Positions 50,996 to 52,018 of a stretch of 52,018 bases of DNA are shown here, one piece after another. Source of the DNA: JAUPKT01 sp964427855 (GTDB lineage Bacteria > Desulfobacterota > Desulfomonilia > Desulfomonilales > Desulfomonilaceae); assembly GCA_964427855.1 (NCBI GenBank), contig CAYRVH010000022.1, positions 1 to 52,018 on the forward strand, in the 5' to 3' direction. The notes under the pieces are model-generated. The model was not told the DNA's origin. It ran no database searches and was given only the letters and a program-made list of their open reading frames with translations. How positions within the stretch are numbered: position 1 is the stretch's first letter; each line of letters begins with the position of its first letter. A program made the position numbers and the translations under genes.

Positions 50996-51820
50996 ATGGG
51001 TGTCATTGATTTTCACATACATCTGGGCAGGCGTGAACATCTTACCAGACACATGACAGAGTACTTGTCCCAGGCGCTTGCGCCCCACGCGCTCGATTTC
51101 ATGGATGCGCTTTCACCACAGGAGTTCTCTAAGTACTTGAAGGACCAGGGCGTTGACTACGCGGTGATTCTCTCTGAATATTCACCTCGGGTCACCGGGA
51201 TTATCCCGAGCGAGTTTACGGCAAGTTTTTGCATGGATATTCATGGCCTTATCCCCTTTGGGTCCATCGATGTGGAATCCTCCACGCCTGCTGGCGACCA
51301 AGTGCAGCGTTTGGTGGAACAACTCGGTTGTAAAGGGATTAAGCTGCTGCCATCATACGGCCACTATTATCCGAATGATGAGAGACTGCTTTCCGGCTAT
51401 GAAGCTGCGCAATACTACGGTGTTCCAGTAATGTTTCACACAGGGACTTCCTTGTTCCCCTACACTCGTATTCGCTACGCCCATCCCTTACTTCTTGATG
51501 ATATCGCAGAAGATTTTCCCATGCTTCCCATCGTGGCATGCCACGCAGGGCGACCCTTCTGGTACAAAGAATCCCAATGGTTGTTAACCCGTCACAAAAA
51601 TTTGTACATCGATATTTCAGGCATCCCGCCCCAGCAATTGCTTTCAGCCATACCCAAGTTCGAGCGATACTCGGAGAGATTTGTCTTTGGGAGCGACTGG
51701 CCTACTGAAGTCGTGTCTATTGCGGATCAGGTTCAAAAAATAAGGAATCTACCTCTGAAAGAGGCCACCCTGTCTGCACTGCTGAGGGATAACGCAGCCC
51801 GGTTGCTGGGGCTCGATTAG
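50996..51820 (+). CDS. Amidohydrolase family 2 metal-dependent hydrolase or decarboxylase
   Basis: This 274-residue TIM-barrel protein has the N-terminal metal motif DFHIHLG, a KLLPSYGHYYPND strand, a His in MFHTGTS, ACHAGRPFW and the Asp in FGSDWP. This is the amidohydrolase_2 group, which includes aromatic-acid decarboxylases and lactone hydrolases. AGGAG lies 8 nt before the ATG. It is 164 bp after the cytochrome gene, with no clear functional link to it. The substrate is unknown. Confidence 0.9.
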   Translation: MGVIDFHIHLGRREHLTRHMTEYLSQALAPHALDFMDALSPQEFSKYLKDQGVDYAVILSEYSPRVTGIIPSEFTASFCMDIHGLIPFGSIDVESSTPAGDQVQRLVEQLGCKGIKLLPSYGHYYPNDERLLSGYEAAQYYGVPVMFHTGTSLFPYTRIRYAHPLLLDDIAEDFPMLPIVACHAGRPFWYKESQWLLTRHKNLYIDISGIPPQQLLSAIPKFERYSERFVFGSDWPTEVVSIADQVQKIRNLPLKEATLSALLRDNAARLLGLD

Positions 51821-52018
51821 ACCATACATAGCTGTCAGGGTGTTTGGCGCAATTGATGACGTGTGTGCTTCTCTTCGTGGATAACCACTCCATGGCCGTT
51901 CGTCCGTCATTCCGAGCAAAACTGAAGCAGTCTCGTCGAAAAATCGGGAGAAAATTGTATTCGAACTTACATTCCGCGCCTTCTGGTAGCTTATCGAGGC
52001 GAATTTTATCATAACCCG
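51821..52018. other. Terminal noncoding region
   Basis: This stretch contains a fragment of the GTCATTCCGAG repeat class (51906-51925) and ends in the 53-bp terminal inverted repeat (51966-52018). No gene is evident. Confidence 0.6.
51966..52018. repeat. 53-bp terminal inverted repeat, right copy
   Basis: This is the exact reverse complement of positions 2-54. It runs to the last base of the window, so its true extent is unknown. Confidence 0.9.

Overview
The window looks like a scaffold from an uncultured anaerobic, probably syntrophic or sulfur-metabolising member of the Desulfobacterota (former Deltaproteobacteria). This is inferred from gene content only: heterodisulfide-reductase (Hdr/Mvh) modules with selenocysteine, a PsrABC-like molybdoenzyme with YeeE/YedE proteins, a 4-hydroxybutyryl-CoA dehydratase, acyl-CoA ligases and two Liv-type ABC importers. 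Three runs of N lie inside genes. The two window ends carry the same 53-bp sequence in inverted orientation, so this is probably a scaffold bounded by an unresolved repeat.

Layout. 1-5.3 kb: a methyltransferase gene cut off at the terminal repeat, a frameshifted DUF255/YyaL gene, and transketolase. 5.7-15.9 kb (minus strand): one apparent catabolic operon, read from an XRE-cupin regulator through a small CGGC protein, an AbfD-type dehydratase with all four cluster ligands, an acyl-CoA ligase, an SDR dehydrogenase, LivKHMGF and a universal stress protein. This is consistent with import, CoA activation and dehydration of a hydroxy-acid. 16-21.8 kb: MTA phosphorylase, a secreted protein of four repeats, a zinc alcohol dehydrogenase, a decapeptide-repeat membrane protein, tRNA-Leu(UAA) and a cupin.

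22.4-32.9 kb: the most striking region, two adjacent electron-transfer modules. Module 1 is HdrB, a fused 1012-residue double HdrA, an MvhD selenoprotein and an HdrC-HdrB fusion. Module 2 has the double HdrA split into two genes, the first with an in-frame UGA (Sec) where module 1 has Cys, then a second MvhD selenoprotein and a ferredoxin-like protein. All three UGA codons are followed by a stem-loop of bacterial SECIS geometry. No hydrogenase or formate dehydrogenase catalytic subunit is in the window.

33-41.6 kb (plus strand): an isochorismatase-family hydrolase, a second LivKHMGF set (livK with two gaps, livF frameshifted), a second acyl-CoA ligase and a receiver-domain protein. 41.6-42.6 kb is noncoding and rich in repeats. 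42.6-50.8 kb: thiL, then a strong candidate promoter and a respiratory sulfur locus (Tat-exported molybdopterin subunit, ferredoxin subunit, NrfD-like membrane subunit, small membrane protein, two YeeE/YedE halves, small secreted protein, Rieske protein, cytochrome b6-like protein). The window closes with an amidohydrolase and repeat-rich DNA.

Together the genes suggest organic-acid uptake and CoA activation, with reducing equivalents handled by Hdr-type electron confurcation or bifurcation and a quinone-linked sulfur-compound reductase. The pathway connections are inference.
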